Assembly (NCBI RefSeq): GCF_023715685.1
Contig: NZ_JAMBOQ010000009.1
Span: 5,353 to 69,352 of the forward strand
DNA length: 64,000 nucleotides
Reading direction: 5' to 3'
Source: Priestia aryabhattai
GTDB lineage: Bacteria; Bacillota; Bacilli; Bacillales; Bacillaceae_H
How positions within the stretch are numbered: the first letter of the stretch is position 1; each line of letters starts with the position of its first letter. The position numbers and the translations under genes are program-made. The notes beneath the pieces are model-generated. The model saw nothing but the letters and a program-made list of their open reading frames with translations, was not told the origin of the DNA and did no database searches. This document shows positions 27,044 to 36,256 of the stretch, in pieces.

Positions 27044-27440
27044 AAATACTCCCACTCTCGTCTACTTTCTGTAATACATCTTTTCGTTCTTCATTTAATT
27101 TCGCATACATCTTTAATGCCTTCATTTGCTCATTCATACGCAACGTGTCATCACCTGAATAAATAATTTCTCCAGTCGTATAAATTTGAGCCTGAAAAAC
27201 GGTCGAAGCTTCCGCAATATTAACTAAATCCACTTCTCTCTTTAACAAGGCAGCCAAATCTTGCGCGAGCATGAAGACCTCATATTTATCTAATTTTTTA
27301 TCCTTCACATAAAAAGCAATATCAATATCACTTTCTTGATGGGTAGTTCCTTTTGCAAAAGATCCAAACACAATGATAAAGGAAGGTTGTATATGAGTAT
27401 GTAAAAATTCAGTAATGGACTGAGCTATCTGACGATCCAT
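27033..27440 (-). CDS. mntA: MntA-like nucleotidyltransferase antitoxin
   Basis: A 135-residue minimal nucleotidyltransferase with an intact GSx10DxD motif (GSFAKGTTHQESDIDIAF) and the downstream third acidic residue in REVDLVNI. MntA antitoxins AMPylate HepT. GGGAGTG precedes the ATG at 27440. It is the first gene of the two-gene toxin-antitoxin unit, which points away from the partition locus. Confidence 0.9.
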   Translation of the reverse strand: MDRQIAQSITEFLHTHIQPSFIIVFGSFAKGTTHQESDIDIAFYVKDKKLDKYEVFMLAQDLAALLKREVDLVNIAEASTVFQAQIYTTGEIIYSGDDTLRMNEQMKALKMYAKLNEERKDVLQKVDESGSIYEK

Positions 27441-27659
27441 AAAATCACTCCCTCGATTAGCTCTATTGTAGCAAATTTTATTTCTCTCGATAAGAATAGG
27501 TTCTGTGTATTCTTTTATTTTCCTTTTAGTGTTTTAGAAGCTATCTACCTATTTTGTGTGAAAGTCATATTTTTCTTACCATTTATTTCTCATTATAAGC
27601 GACTTGTTATCTTCTTATTCTACAAAAATGCTCTCTTGACCTTCATCTTCTATCCTCAC

Positions 27660-27803
27660 AATAAGTTCAACTTAAAAAATATAATTGTTGATATATGCAA
27701 GTTTTTGATGACAAATAAGTTGAACTAAAAGATTGAATATCTGGCTTTTTTCTTGTATAATGAGTTCAACAGAAGTTCAACTTAAAAAATGAGGTGTATA
27801 GAT
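27660..27803 (+). promoter_or_regulatory. Partition-locus promoter with GTTCAAC boxes (operator/centromere candidate)
   Basis: A sigma-A-type promoter, TTGAAT (27733-27738), 17 bp, TATAAT (27756-27761), reads into parM. Around it are four copies of a 7-bp box: GTTCAAC at 27665-27671, 27764-27770 and 27775-27781 and its complement GTTGAAC at 27719-27725. Two boxes follow the -10 hexamer at an 11-bp (one helical turn) spacing. In type II partition systems the adaptor binds such sites, which both repress the promoter and act as centromere. Confidence 0.65.
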
Positions 27804-28985
27804 ATGAAAATTTCACGTTTTAATAAAGACTGCGGAAACTCCGTAGATATGAATATTATCGATGGGTATCTATTTGATTTCCCAACAAATGTAGTCGAAC
27901 TCCAGAAAGAAGCAGCTGATTCTTTCTTTACTGATGCAGTGACAGCACCAGAAGAATTTAAGAAGCGTATCTTACTATCTACGACCATTGGTGATGAAGA
28001 GAAAGAACGTTATTTCTTAGTAGGAGATATCGCAGCAAGCCAACAACTTGCGAACAACCACATCAATCGTTTACATAACAAAATTACAAGTCATATTCCT
28101 TATGTGACATTTTTAGCAGCTATTGCTTACTACCATGCGTTGCATGCGAAAGATCAAAAGGATAACAGCATCGAGATTGACTACTTCTCTACGATGTTAC
28201 CAATCTGGTTACTGAAAAAAGAAAACACATTTGGTGAAGCGCAAAAAGCGATGGCGAATCGCTTCGTAGGTGACCATACTTTCCGTATTCATACACCAGG
28301 GTTCGAAAAAGAAGTAAATGTCTCTGTAGCAGAAAGTGCATGCTTAAAAGAAGGCGAAATTGCACGCTTTGCATTAAAGAAAGACCTAACGCTTCAAAAC
28401 CGTGAAGATGCTAATGAATATGTCGAATGTGAAACTGTGATGGTCGATATCGGTGGAGGATCAATCGATGTTGTAATCTTACCTGAAGGGTTAAAGGCTG
28501 CGAACAGCCGTGAATCATTCCAAAGTATCGAAGGTATTCCCTACTTAGCGCACATTGATAAGTTACGAAAAGAGAAATTCCCAGAGTTGTTTACCGATTT
28601 GCGTGCTTTTGATCAGTTTATTTTAGATAACTACAGTAAACAAAAATTTGAGTTAAAAAATGAAAACACGGGTGAATCCATTGATTTAACAGCTCAAATT
28701 ACATCTTCTCTAAAAGACTATGTAGAGATTTTACTAGCGAAGTTAAATGATGTGGCCCCACCGCCAGCAAATAAGATCCGTAAATACGTATATAGTGGTG
28801 GTGTTGCTCCGACACTAGAAGTAGCCATTATGACGAGTATGAGTGAAAAGATCGGTGAGGAACGTACAGAGAAATATCATAAAGTACCGGAAGATAGCCG
28901 TCACTTAAACTTATTTGGCTTAGAAATCCGAAGCATCGGTTACCTTCAAAAGAAACAAGCTGAGAAGAAAGCCGTTAAATCCTAA
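27804..28985 (+). CDS. parM: ParM-like actin ATPase for plasmid partition
   Basis: A 393-residue actin/Hsp70-fold protein. Phosphate-loop motif 2 is VMVDIGGGSIDVVIL and the adenosine motif is YSGGVAPTLE; the C-terminus is basic. Such proteins polymerise into filaments that push plasmid copies apart, linked to DNA by an adaptor bound to the centromere. GAGGTG supports the ATG at 27804, not the one at 27789. The adaptor gene follows 17 bp later. Sequence-wise it is closer to the Bacillus plasmid ParM/AlfA-type proteins than to R1 ParM; that placement is inference. Confidence 0.85.
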   Translation: MKISRFNKDCGNSVDMNIIDGYLFDFPTNVVELQKEAADSFFTDAVTAPEEFKKRILLSTTIGDEEKERYFLVGDIAASQQLANNHINRLHNKITSHIPYVTFLAAIAYYHALHAKDQKDNSIEIDYFSTMLPIWLLKKENTFGEAQKAMANRFVGDHTFRIHTPGFEKEVNVSVAESACLKEGEIARFALKKDLTLQNREDANEYVECETVMVDIGGGSIDVVILPEGLKAANSRESFQSIEGIPYLAHIDKLRKEKFPELFTDLRAFDQFILDNYSKQKFELKNENTGESIDLTAQITSSLKDYVEILLAKLNDVAPPPANKIRKYVYSGGVAPTLEVAIMTSMSEKIGEERTEKYHKVPEDSRHLNLFGLEIRSIGYLQKKQAEKKAVKS

Positions 28986-29002
28986 CAGCGTAGGTGATAA
29001 CC

Positions 29003-29377
29003 ATGTCAGAGCGTCAGAACGCCTTTACGATTAAAACCAATCAGTTAAGTGATGAAGTCTATGACATACTTGCAAAATATGCGAAGTCTCGAAAATTAGG
29101 GGACTATATTTCATCTTTAATTGTTCGTGACCTTCATCGTGTATCTACCAACCAAGTAGAGCCAGGGCACAGAACAGAAGAACTTCTTGAACATATCAAT
29201 TCCGAACTACGAGAGATAAAGCAATTAGCCCAGTCCAACGGATTTGTGGGTAAACAAGAGGATATAGAAGAGAAGCCTTCAGAAAGTCAAACCTTCAAAG
29301 AAGGTAAGATTGCAGATTTAGAACAGGTGTCTGGGTCCTTAGACGATGATGATCTCGAAGAATATAGCGATTTTTAA
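29003..29377 (+). CDS. ParR-like partition adaptor
   Basis: A 124-residue protein with an N-terminal DNA-binding region that looks like a ribbon-helix-helix (NAFTIKTNQLSDEVYDILAK, then LGDYISSLIVRDL) and a strongly acidic C-terminus (SLDDDDLEEYSDF), the usual shape of ParR adaptors whose tail contacts ParM. TAGGTGATAA supports the ATG at 29003. It is the second and last gene of the partition operon; a terminator (AGCCACTA/TAGTGGCTTTTTTT, 29384-29413) follows. Confidence 0.8.
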   Translation: MSERQNAFTIKTNQLSDEVYDILAKYAKSRKLGDYISSLIVRDLHRVSTNQVEPGHRTEELLEHINSELREIKQLAQSNGFVGKQEDIEEKPSESQTFKEGKIADLEQVSGSLDDDDLEEYSDF

Positions 29378-29563
29378 AACACTAAGCCACTAGATATCCT
29401 AGTGGCTTTTTTTGTTAGAATAAAACGTAACTTTTTATAAACTTTATCCTACTTCATTACGCACTTTAATAAATGTCATTATGTAATATAGTAGAAAAGT
29501 ATATGCTTCCCATTTATTCATTAAATCGAAGACTTTATCTTGTATATCCTATGCTAGGTTGCA

Positions 29564-29662
29564 CTAGCATTTTTCTTTTTTTTTCACAGGTAATCCGTAC
29601 TTATTGGAGTTTTCCTTTATTTTTTTTGCGATTTCTTGTGCTTCTTCTTTCGTCATTTTCAT
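29564..29662 (-). CDS. Possible small protein, 32 aa
   Basis: ATG at 29662 after GAGAGGAG. The 32 residues (MKMTKEEAQEIAKKIKENSN then KYGLPVKKK) form a charged helix. It lies in the gap between the partition operon and the next gene. Long plus-strand frames in the same place look non-coding. Confidence 0.45.
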   Translation of the reverse strand: MKMTKEEAQEIAKKIKENSNKYGLPVKKKEKC

Positions 29663-29813
29663 ACAAAAGACTCCTCTCATGTTCTACTATTATAAGTTTT
29701 TTCCAATATCTAAAAAAATATACATGCTCCTCCCTCCCCTGCCATATACATATTTTAGGTATGTACAAAAAGTCATTGTCCTAGAGATAAATTTAGATTT
29801 TAGGAGTGATTGT

Positions 29814-30458
29814 GTGAGAGTAGAAGAGAAGAAGAGGAAAGTTCGAAGTGACAAAAAACGAGATGTAAAACCATCACTTCCAATTGATCTTAAAGAATGT
29901 ATTTATCGATTATCTTACATCACAAATACCCCTGTAAAAAATGTGGTTGAATCAATTTGTATATCAGGTCTTGCTTCTTCAAAAGTTATGGATTATTTAT
30001 CAAATTATTTTAGAAGAGGATTTAGCTCTGGCAGCACAGTGTATATGGGTGATATGTCCAAAGAGCCAATCAGACAGTTATATAAAAACATAGAAAAAGA
30101 ACGTGTTTCTACTCGATTAAAAGATGGACACGGAGAAACGTATGATGTTCTGAAACGTTTAGCCTATGCTTTAGATTGTTCTCCTGCATTAGCAGCATCT
30201 TTCTTAATTGAAGCGAGCATAAGGAATTCTGATTTTGTAGATGAGTACATGACTCGACATTTAGAAGAAGAATTGGACCAGGGAAGGCTAAAGGAATTAA
30301 AAGAGGTATTAAAATTCATCAATAAAAATAACCCTTATAAGGAAGAGTACAGTTTACCCAATTTAATTTCTTATATTATGGATGAATTAAAAGTGGGAGC
30401 AACTAACCTGGGTTCTTCTGTACAAAATTGGTTAGATAATATACACAATAAAAAATAA
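29814..30458 (+). CDS. Hypothetical protein, 214 aa, plasmid-type
   Basis: GTG start at 29814 with TTAGGAGTG upstream. The protein opens with a highly basic segment (VEEKKRKVRSDKKRDVKPSL), then a region that may be ribbon-helix-helix (LPIDLKECIYRLSYITNTPV, then VVESICISGLASSKV), and a C-terminal helical half (LDQGRLKELKEVLKFINKNN). It could be a DNA-binding regulator of replication or partition. Its end overlaps the convergent AbrB-like gene by 56 bp. No family was recognised. Confidence 0.65.
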   Translation: MRVEEKKRKVRSDKKRDVKPSLPIDLKECIYRLSYITNTPVKNVVESICISGLASSKVMDYLSNYFRRGFSSGSTVYMGDMSKEPIRQLYKNIEKERVSTRLKDGHGETYDVLKRLAYALDCSPALAASFLIEASIRNSDFVDEYMTRHLEEELDQGRLKELKEVLKFINKNNPYKEEYSLPNLISYIMDELKVGATNLGSSVQNWLDNIHNKK

Positions 30459-30765
30459 TTCTACCTAAAAAACCTTTGACTTTAAGATTCAAAGGTTTTT
30501 GCTTGTCTTTTATTTCATTATATAAAATTCTTGCACCTAATGGACTTAGGACCACATTATTTGCATATCTGCGATTTTGAGGGGTGACCTCACCTGTAAT
30601 TATACATTTATCGTATTCTTTGTGTTTTTTTATTTCTATATGATCATCTTCTAATAAAATTTCTACTGAATCATCTTTATCTATATTCAGTACCTTTCTT
30701 AGTTCAATGGGAATCACTATACACCCCACTGCATCTATCTTTCTTAACGTACTTAGTCCCTTCAT
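30403..30765 (-). CDS. AbrB-family transition-state regulator, extended C-terminus
   Basis: The first 90 residues are AbrB/Abh-like: an N-terminal swapped-hairpin DNA-binding domain (LRKIDAVGCIVIPIELRKVL) and a C-terminal region with CIITGEVTPQNRRYANNVV. The usual protein ends near residue 92; here the frame reads on for about 28 residues through the terminator region, into the end of the convergent gene. AAAGGAG precedes the ATG. A 90-residue relative lies at 36257-36529. Confidence 0.8.
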   Translation of the reverse strand: MKGLSTLRKIDAVGCIVIPIELRKVLNIDKDDSVEILLEDDHIEIKKHKEYDKCIITGEVTPQNRRYANNVVLSPLGARILYNEIKDKQKPLNLKVKGFLGRIIFYCVYYLTNFVQKNPG

Positions 30766-30868
30766 GCTGACTCTCCTTTTATATGTTCATAATTGCACCT
30801 TTCACATCATACTAGAAATGTATAAACTAACCAATATTAATTTTATAAATAAGCTTTTGAATACAGGT

Positions 30869-31081
30869 TTAGAACTTTTTCTTAGATTGCTCTTGTACGT
30901 AAGTACACGTACGCGCATGTTCACGTGAAAAGAAATGATCTTGTTTATGATAAACTTTCACTCCACAAGAGGGGCAAGCAAAGAAACCCACTTTAGGACC
31001 TTGAGTCACTTCGTGTGCATAAAACTCACCAGCTGTTTCAAACATCACTACATGGTTCGCTTTCTCAATCTTAGCTCTCAT
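30869..31081 (-). CDS. Small zinc-finger protein, 70 aa (older copy)
   Basis: Starts MRAKIEKANHVVMFETAG and carries FFACPSCGVKVYHKQDHFF with SREHARTC, a C2HC-like metal site. GGGAGGTG supports the ATG at 31081. A homologue at 50222-50440 has the same neighbour, an L,D-transpeptidase gene, which is only a fragment here. Function is unknown. Confidence 0.65.
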   Translation of the reverse strand: MRAKIEKANHVVMFETAGEFYAHEVTQGPKVGFFACPSCGVKVYHKQDHFFSREHARTCTYVQEQSKKKF

Positions 31082-31250
31082 ACAAGCACCTCCCACCTTA
31101 TTTTGAATTTACTTCCATAATAAGGTTTAATACGGTGAATTGTAAAAGAAAATGTAAAGGTATATACCTATATCTGCAGAAAAAAGCAGCATTTCTATGC
31201 CATTTACGCATGAGAATGCTGCTTTTTAACTAATTTTCTTTTTAATGATA

Positions 31251-31430
31251 TCATTTGAACTCGTAACCGTATACGCACGTCAACTCTACAAAACTTTTAT
31301 ATAAATACGTAATGGCAATCGGTGTACCTACTTCAACCTTATCGTATAACTTTTCAATAGATGCATTATGCATTCTGCCAAAACCTTGACTCACATATTT
31401 TCCAATGCTATTTTTATAAATTTCATATAT
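31251..31430 (-). pseudogene. L,D-transpeptidase C-terminal fragment, catalytic Cys lost
   Basis: The frame NSIGKYVSQGFGRMHNASIE then KVEVGTPIAITYLYKSFVEL matches the end of the intact enzyme at 50550-51110. The active-site motif SQGCVRM is SQGFGRM here, so cysteine is gone, and the N-terminal part is missing. A terminator hairpin (AAGCAGCATT...AATGCTGCTTTTT, 31177-31228) lies between it and the zinc-finger gene. Confidence 0.75.
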
Positions 31431-31850
31431 ATTTCTTATAATCTTAATCGATTAAAAATATTCTAAGTAGACAAAATCTAAAAAGTAACACCTATTTAGA
31501 CAGTGAAAAAGCCAATGATAAAACGTCTATTTATTATTTAAAATAAATCTTATTGTACGTATAAAAAGTAATTAATCTTTTTATACGTTATGCAATTCTA
31601 TGTTACATAAAGCTGATTATCAGCATGAAAAAAAGGACCTTCAATCGAAGATCCTTTTGTTGCTTATTCAATTAAAGCACCCTTTAATGAAATAACATGA
31701 GTATCTAAATAACAGTATTGAAAAGATTTAAAAGACCTAGATTGAAAAAACTTTAAAACATAGGATGGTGTATGTTAGTTAGGTACAAAATGTCCCATTC
31801 TTTTGACTTTCTTTATATACTAACACTGTTTTTTGAAGAAGGAACAAGAA
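31430..31850. repeat. Gene-free stretch with interspersed repeat pieces
   Basis: Contains an inverted relative of 48760-48890 (AATCTTATTGTACGTATAAAAAGTAATTAATC and TTTTATACGTTATG) and a terminator hairpin AAAGGACCTTC/GAAGATCCTTTT (31629-31660). No gene is supported. Confidence 0.5.
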
Positions 31851-31852
31851 AT

Positions 31853-32515
31853 TTAATATGAAATTACTTTTTGAATCTGATCATTAATATTTAATTTAAT
31901 TAATCCTCCATGATAACAAATCATAGATTCAATATCAAGATCTAAATATTTTTCTAAAGAGAGTTGAGCCACCTTTATATCAAGTGTTGTTGGGGCATGA
32001 ATTCCTCCAATTATTCCATTTACACTGTACATCGAATCCCCAGCAACGAGTGTTTTACTTTGCCTCAAATATAAGCTGATATGGCCAGGCGTATGCCCTG
32101 GAGTATGGATGACCCGAATTCCCCCGCAATACGGTAATTCTTGACCATCTTTCAAGGTATCGTCCACTCTACCCTTCGGGAGATTCTCTAGGTGCCCTTC
32201 TTTCAATAGAGGTAATTCCCCTTGGATATAAGGCTTATCCAACTCATGAGCATATACTTTAATATTACTTCCACACTCCTGTAATATCTCAGGAACACTG
32301 CCTATATGGTCCAGATCCTGATGAGTTAAAATTATAACTTTTAGTTTGTCGAACGATACTCCTACTGCATCCATTGCCAAGCACAAATCTTCAATTTGTC
32401 CCGGGAATCCGGTGTCAATTAAAACTGCCATTTCTTGATCCCACAAAAGAGTTGGATGAATAATATTCCCATGAAATTCAAGATGGAGCATCTCCACTCC
32501 CTTAGAAATTTTCAT
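31853..32515 (-). CDS. Metallo-beta-lactamase-fold hydrolase
   Basis: A 220-residue MBL-fold protein with the zinc-binding motif THQDLDHIG (HxxxDH), a further His in HTPGHTPGHISLYL, Asp in VAGDSMYS and His in CYHGG. The overall layout is glyoxalase II-like. AAAAGGAG precedes the ATG. It stands alone. The substrate is unknown; quenching of lactones or thioester hydrolysis are typical of near relatives. Confidence 0.85.
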   Translation of the reverse strand: MKISKGVEMLHLEFHGNIIHPTLLWDQEMAVLIDTGFPGQIEDLCLAMDAVGVSFDKLKVIILTHQDLDHIGSVPEILQECGSNIKVYAHELDKPYIQGELPLLKEGHLENLPKGRVDDTLKDGQELPYCGGIRVIHTPGHTPGHISLYLRQSKTLVAGDSMYSVNGIIGGIHAPTTLDIKVAQLSLEKYLDLDIESMICYHGGLIKLNINDQIQKVISY

Positions 32516-32807
32516 AACTTCGGACTCCTTTTAATTATATTTATTGACGAAAGAGAATGGGTTTAATTACGCCAAGAGGGTTAAAAAACAAGCTAATGTT
32601 GCACTTAATATACATATTGCCTAGTTTTACTCACACTACTTGCTTTGATAATTGAATAACTTAGAGTTTCGATTCACTTTCTAATAATTCCTTCTCTTAT
32701 TCAAGAATTTGGCCCGATTGCTGAACAAAATCTCCTAGAATCTGATGAATGCTCTATACATTTTTAGTTTATATAAAACAAATTATCGGTAGTTAGCAGA
32801 GGAAAAT

Positions 32808-33323
32808 CTACCTTTTCGTCTTCATTGCATACAAATAAACAACATAATCAGTCATAATACCAGGATATCCTAACTGTCGCAACATAGCTGTTATATTCCC
32901 ACGATGATACGTTCCATGATTGACAACATGCTGTACCAATTCGAAAAGGTTAGTTTCCAACCGACCAAAATTAGGATGTTCTGGGAAAACTGCTTGATCT
33001 AGATTCCCTTGACGATCGAAAAATGCTTTAAATCTCTCGGATAAGTTAAAAAACATCGTCTCCATTTCCTCAATACTTTTTCCTTTTGTTTTCTCCCTCA
33101 GTTGGTTTCTTAGTTTTGTGATTTCATCAAAACCGTCGCCAGACATAACACTCAACCACGTGGTATCAGCAGTGTAAATATGCGCCAACACCTCTGAGAT
33201 GGAAGAAAAAACACTTTGAATCTCCTTTTGGTAAATATCTTGTGGTAGTTCTTTTAAGTGCTCAAAAATTCTTTGATTTGCCCATACGTGATAATCATAT
33301 AGTGATAATGTTTGATGTTTCAT
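32808..33323 (-). CDS. DinB-family protein
   Basis: A 171-residue four-helix-bundle DinB/YfiT-type protein. The metal-binding histidines are in IYTADTTW-adjacent helix and HVVNHGTYHRGNI. The start YDYHVWANQRIFEHL is characteristic of the family. AGGAGGAG supports the ATG at 33323. DinB proteins are metal-dependent, many acting as thiol transferases. A terminator (GACAGCGCTCAA/TTGAGCGCTGTCTTT, 33472-33508) lies upstream, bounding the neighbouring gap. Confidence 0.8.
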   Translation of the reverse strand: MKHQTLSLYDYHVWANQRIFEHLKELPQDIYQKEIQSVFSSISEVLAHIYTADTTWLSVMSGDGFDEITKLRNQLREKTKGKSIEEMETMFFNLSERFKAFFDRQGNLDQAVFPEHPNFGRLETNLFELVQHVVNHGTYHRGNITAMLRQLGYPGIMTDYVVYLYAMKTKR

Positions 33324-33509
33324 TTCGGACTCCTCCTGTTTCACTATTCATTATTGATATAACATAAGGTACTGGTAGTCAATCTATCTATTTAGAATTC
33401 TATAGAAATCCTCCCAGTCCTTGTTCTGAAGAGATTTCTTGTTAACATAAAACAATTTATAGGAAACCGCACAAAGACAGCGCTCAATCAATTGAGCGCT
33501 GTCTTTATA

Positions 33510-33910
33510 CAAAAAGGATTTTTTCGGAATCTTCAATCAACTATCCTTATACTACTAGAAATTGATATAAAAAAACTATAACTTTGTTATGATTCCTGAC
33601 ATAGATAATTAAATATTATTTTTTGTGCAAAATAAAAAAGGACATTTCTTCTATGCCCTGTTCCCTCGTATCAGCCCCACCTACGCTAAATACTATGACA
33701 GCCACTCATGCCATCCAACCTATCCTTAGTATAGATGAAAGCGATTACAAAGTAAAGTGATTATTAAAATATTCTGCCTATTTCTTTTATTATATTTAAC
33801 TTGTCTAACTTGAATAATATCAAATATCATGAGTAAACTACTAAAGATGTTTTCAAAGAAACATCGCCTTAAAAATAATGGTACGCACAACAGAAAAACT
33901 ACTGGTCTCT
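33510..33910. other. 400-bp gene-free stretch
   Basis: No supported gene. It contains a GGACATTTCTTCTATGCCCTGTTCC hairpin-like segment near 33642-33670 and AT-rich filler before the IS3 end at 33914. Confidence 0.5.
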
Positions 33911-33913
33911 GAT

Positions 33914-34155
33914 TGAACTGAACCCAAAAAGTTAGACACTTTATCTAGGCAGCTAATGAGGATTGAATTCTGTATTGTACAGGAGTCAATCCTTTTAATT
34001 TTTCTTTTATTCGTAGGTGGTTGTAATAGAGGATGTAGGCCTCTAATTCCTGTTTGAACTGCTCTATATTTTCAAATTCTTGTAGATAGAGTAACTCTGA
34101 TTTTAATAGACCAAAGAAATTTTCAATAACTGCATTATCTAAACAGTTACCCTTA
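33914..34155 (-). mobile_element. IS3 (IS150-type) right-end fragment
   Basis: Begins with TGAACTGAACCCAAAAAGTTAG, an IS150-type terminal repeat. It encodes the OrfB C-terminus on the minus strand: [20 protein letters not shown] (third catalytic Glu region) to [12 protein letters not shown]. The rest of the element is missing. Confidence 0.85.
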
Positions 34156-34346
34156 TATTTCTCCATCAATTCATGAATACTTGCTACCTGTATAATGCCT
34201 CCTATGGTCAGAATGGTGGGGTCAAGCATGGCAAATGGACTGAAAGGAACAAAGGAATAAGCGTGGAAAGGACGAGGTTTCGTTGGAGATTTTTTCAGAC
34301 GAGGTTGAAAAACATTTTGAAAACCAAACCATTGTGTTTTTTTCAT
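34155..34346 (-). pseudogene. Truncated paralogue of the 4832-5131 membrane protein, fused to IS3 orfB
   Basis: The minus-strand frame starts [20 protein letters not shown] and keeps the phrase [20 protein letters not shown] shared with the protein at 4832. After HELMEKY it passes in frame into the IS3 transposase, giving a 133-codon hybrid reading frame (33945-34346). Upstream (34386-34470) the flanks also match 4700-4790. Confidence 0.7.
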
Positions 34347-34494
34347 GTTGCTACCTACTTTCGTAAATTATTTATTTTTTCACATTTGATGTATAGCGTT
34401 TTTCAACATCGTGCATCCGGTCGCCCCCTTCGCCTCTCCAGCTCAGCTCCCTTACAGATTCCATGAAGGGCTTCACTAGGCGCATAAAGCTTGT

Positions 34495-34640
34495 ATTAAC
34501 GCGGTAACACTACCGAAATAGATACTGATTAGGAAATGGAGTCGTGATTCTTTAGATACTATGTAGCTCCTTCAGTAAGCTTGCCTGTCCACTCAAAAAA
34601 TAAAAGAGAAACTCTACTGCAGTAGGTGATGAGTAGGTAG
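34495..34640. repeat. Mosaic repeat upstream of a small membrane protein
   Basis: Inverted relative of 2989-3120 and 4600-4690 (ATTAACGCGGTAACACTACC, AGATACTGATTAGG, AGATACTATGTAGC, ACTGCAGTAGGTGAT). A further copy lies at 36690-36820. Confidence 0.65.
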
Positions 34641-34903
34641 TGATGGAAAATGCGATCGGTTTTTATATGCTGGGGGTTGGCCTAGTGGCTTATATTTTTC
34701 ATAAAATGGACGAGAGATCGAAAGATGTTCCAACGCCTAAAGTAGAACGTAAGGAGAATCAGCGAGAGCTTGATAAATCAGATGCCTCAAGTTTTAAAAA
34801 GAGTGAAAATGCGATTAAACTAACACGAAGGTGTAAGATCCTTACTCATGAAATCAATAAAAAAGAACTGACAATTGAATGCCAGTTCCTTTTTATTGTA
34901 TAA
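34640..34903 (+). CDS. Small single-span membrane protein, 87 aa
   Basis: The intact member of a small family repeated on this replicon. One hydrophobic segment (AIGFYMLGVGLVAYIF) is followed by a charged cytoplasmic or external tail (KMDERSKDVPTPKVERKENQ). GAGTAGGTAGTG lies upstream of the ATG pair. The last ~25 residues may be a read-through past the family's normal end (ASSFKKSENAIK). Degenerate copies are at 2826-2985 and 4430-4600. Confidence 0.55.
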   Translation: MMENAIGFYMLGVGLVAYIFHKMDERSKDVPTPKVERKENQRELDKSDASSFKKSENAIKLTRRCKILTHEINKKELTIECQFLFIV

Positions 34904-34909
34904 ATATAG

Positions 34910-35368
34910 TCATTCTTCATCTTCATAAATAAATAAGTCATTTACAAATGTTTCGAAGTTAGGAGCTAATTCAAAAATAAGTGTGTCTGTTCCCCATTCT
35001 AGATCCATATAAATTATAGGAGGATTATCCTTTGTATTCCGATAATCGAATGCAACCCACCAATGTCCTTCTCCACATAATAGAACAATATCTTTAGGTA
35101 AGTCCCATTCTTCTATATAATAATCACTGGATAAAATGCCTTCTTTTCCTATTCCATAAATTTCAGGAACGTTTACATGATCGTCTGCCCAATTTGTTGG
35201 AACAGAGGTAGGGTAGTCACAATACTTTAAATTGCCCCCATTCTGTATTTTACATAACTCAATATAGGATTTTGGTAACTTCACACCCAACTTCTTTTCT
35301 GCTTCGTTGACCATTTCTTCTGTTAATTTTTTTGATTGACTGTATCCATCATCCCAAATATCTCTCAT
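34910..35368 (-). CDS. SUKH-1 (SMI1/KNR4) immunity-type protein
   Basis: A 152-residue SMI1/KNR4 domain: VNEAEKKLGVKLPKSYIELC, QNGGNLKY, then GEGHWWVAFDYRN and PIIYMDLEWG, ending in ETFVNDLF. These are the core landmarks of SUKH-1 proteins, common immunity partners of polymorphic nuclease toxins. AAAGGGATGGGG supports the ATG at 35368. No toxin gene remains beside it; a yolD pseudogene lies upstream, echoing the toxin/yolD grouping at the left edge. Confidence 0.85.
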   Translation of the reverse strand: MRDIWDDGYSQSKKLTEEMVNEAEKKLGVKLPKSYIELCKIQNGGNLKYCDYPTSVPTNWADDHVNVPEIYGIGKEGILSSDYYIEEWDLPKDIVLLCGEGHWWVAFDYRNTKDNPPIIYMDLEWGTDTLIFELAPNFETFVNDLFIYEDEE

Positions 35369-35477
35369 TTCCCCATCCCTTTCAACCCTTACCAACTAAA
35401 TGCTTTTCTTCCACGTTGATCACTCTTTTCTAAGTGACTCTTATTAGACTACCACAAAAAGCGAAGGTGAAATTATT

Positions 35478-35816
35478 TTATGTAAAACGAACATCAATTA
35501 GTTCACTTAACCTCATTTTGTTCTTTAATTCAAATACTTCATCGATAAAAATAAACAAATTCCCCAGGGAATCAACAAATTGGATGAATCCTGTTTCGGT
35601 TATACATCGCCCCCGTTTGTAGTGTGTAAGGTACACCTTTTTATTTGTCTGTAATGCTTCAATCAGTGTTAGATTGATCTGTTCCATTTGCTCTTCTGTT
35701 AAAACAGGTTGATGGACTTCCAGTTGTTTGTTCATGACTTCCTGTAACCCTATGTATTACTCCGGCATGGGGGCAAAGGCTCTCCATTTTTTCATTTTTT
35801 CAAAGTTAGGGCTCAT
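35478..35816 (-). pseudogene. yolD pseudogene with a nonsense codon
   Basis: Reading from ATG 35816, the frame MSPNFEKMKKWRAFAPMPE is followed by TAA (35757-35759) and then YIGLQEVMNKQLEVHQPVLT to the end. The intact copy at 761-1093 has PEQYTGL at this point, so CAA became TAA. The downstream part could only be made from the internal ATG at 35735. Confidence 0.85.
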
Positions 35817-35819
35817 ATT

Positions 35820-36250
35820 ATTTCCTGTTATGTAGCTTTGAAATAAGCTACAACTTATTATCTTCAAATTTCTAATCATTTTTTAAGGGTTTTCTAAGTA
35901 TATGTTAATTTTTCACTGGTATATTACAACAATAATAGAGGATATTTCGGAGGAATGCTTGATAAAAATCGTATTTTGAACATCTGGATTTAAAGGATGT
36001 CTAGATGCTGAAGAGGTAGCTAAAAAGAAAATGTCCTGTATCATTTTTAGAGTGATATAAGTCTTTTTTGATTTAATCGTCTCCGTCTATTTGGTAGCAT
36101 CAGGACTTTGAGAATTTCCGATAGAAAATATGATATTGCTGATAAGCGCTGTGACGCAATTAACTTTTGTTTTATGGGAATTCTCCATTCTCATTATTAG
36201 TTGTGTAAATTTCAGCATTTATCATAGCAAGTAATAGCAAGGAAGGGAAA
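35820..36250. other. 430-bp gene-free stretch
   Basis: No gene or clear structured element is supported. AT-rich; several short frames lack ribosome sites. Confidence 0.5.
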
Positions 36251-36256
36251 TGAAGA

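Noticed and set aside
29473..29810. Plus-strand ORFs before the 214-aa protein
   Set aside because: Hydrophobic low-complexity composition, no ribosome site, and a small minus-strand ORF with a good ribosome site overlaps them; the real start is the GTG at 29814.
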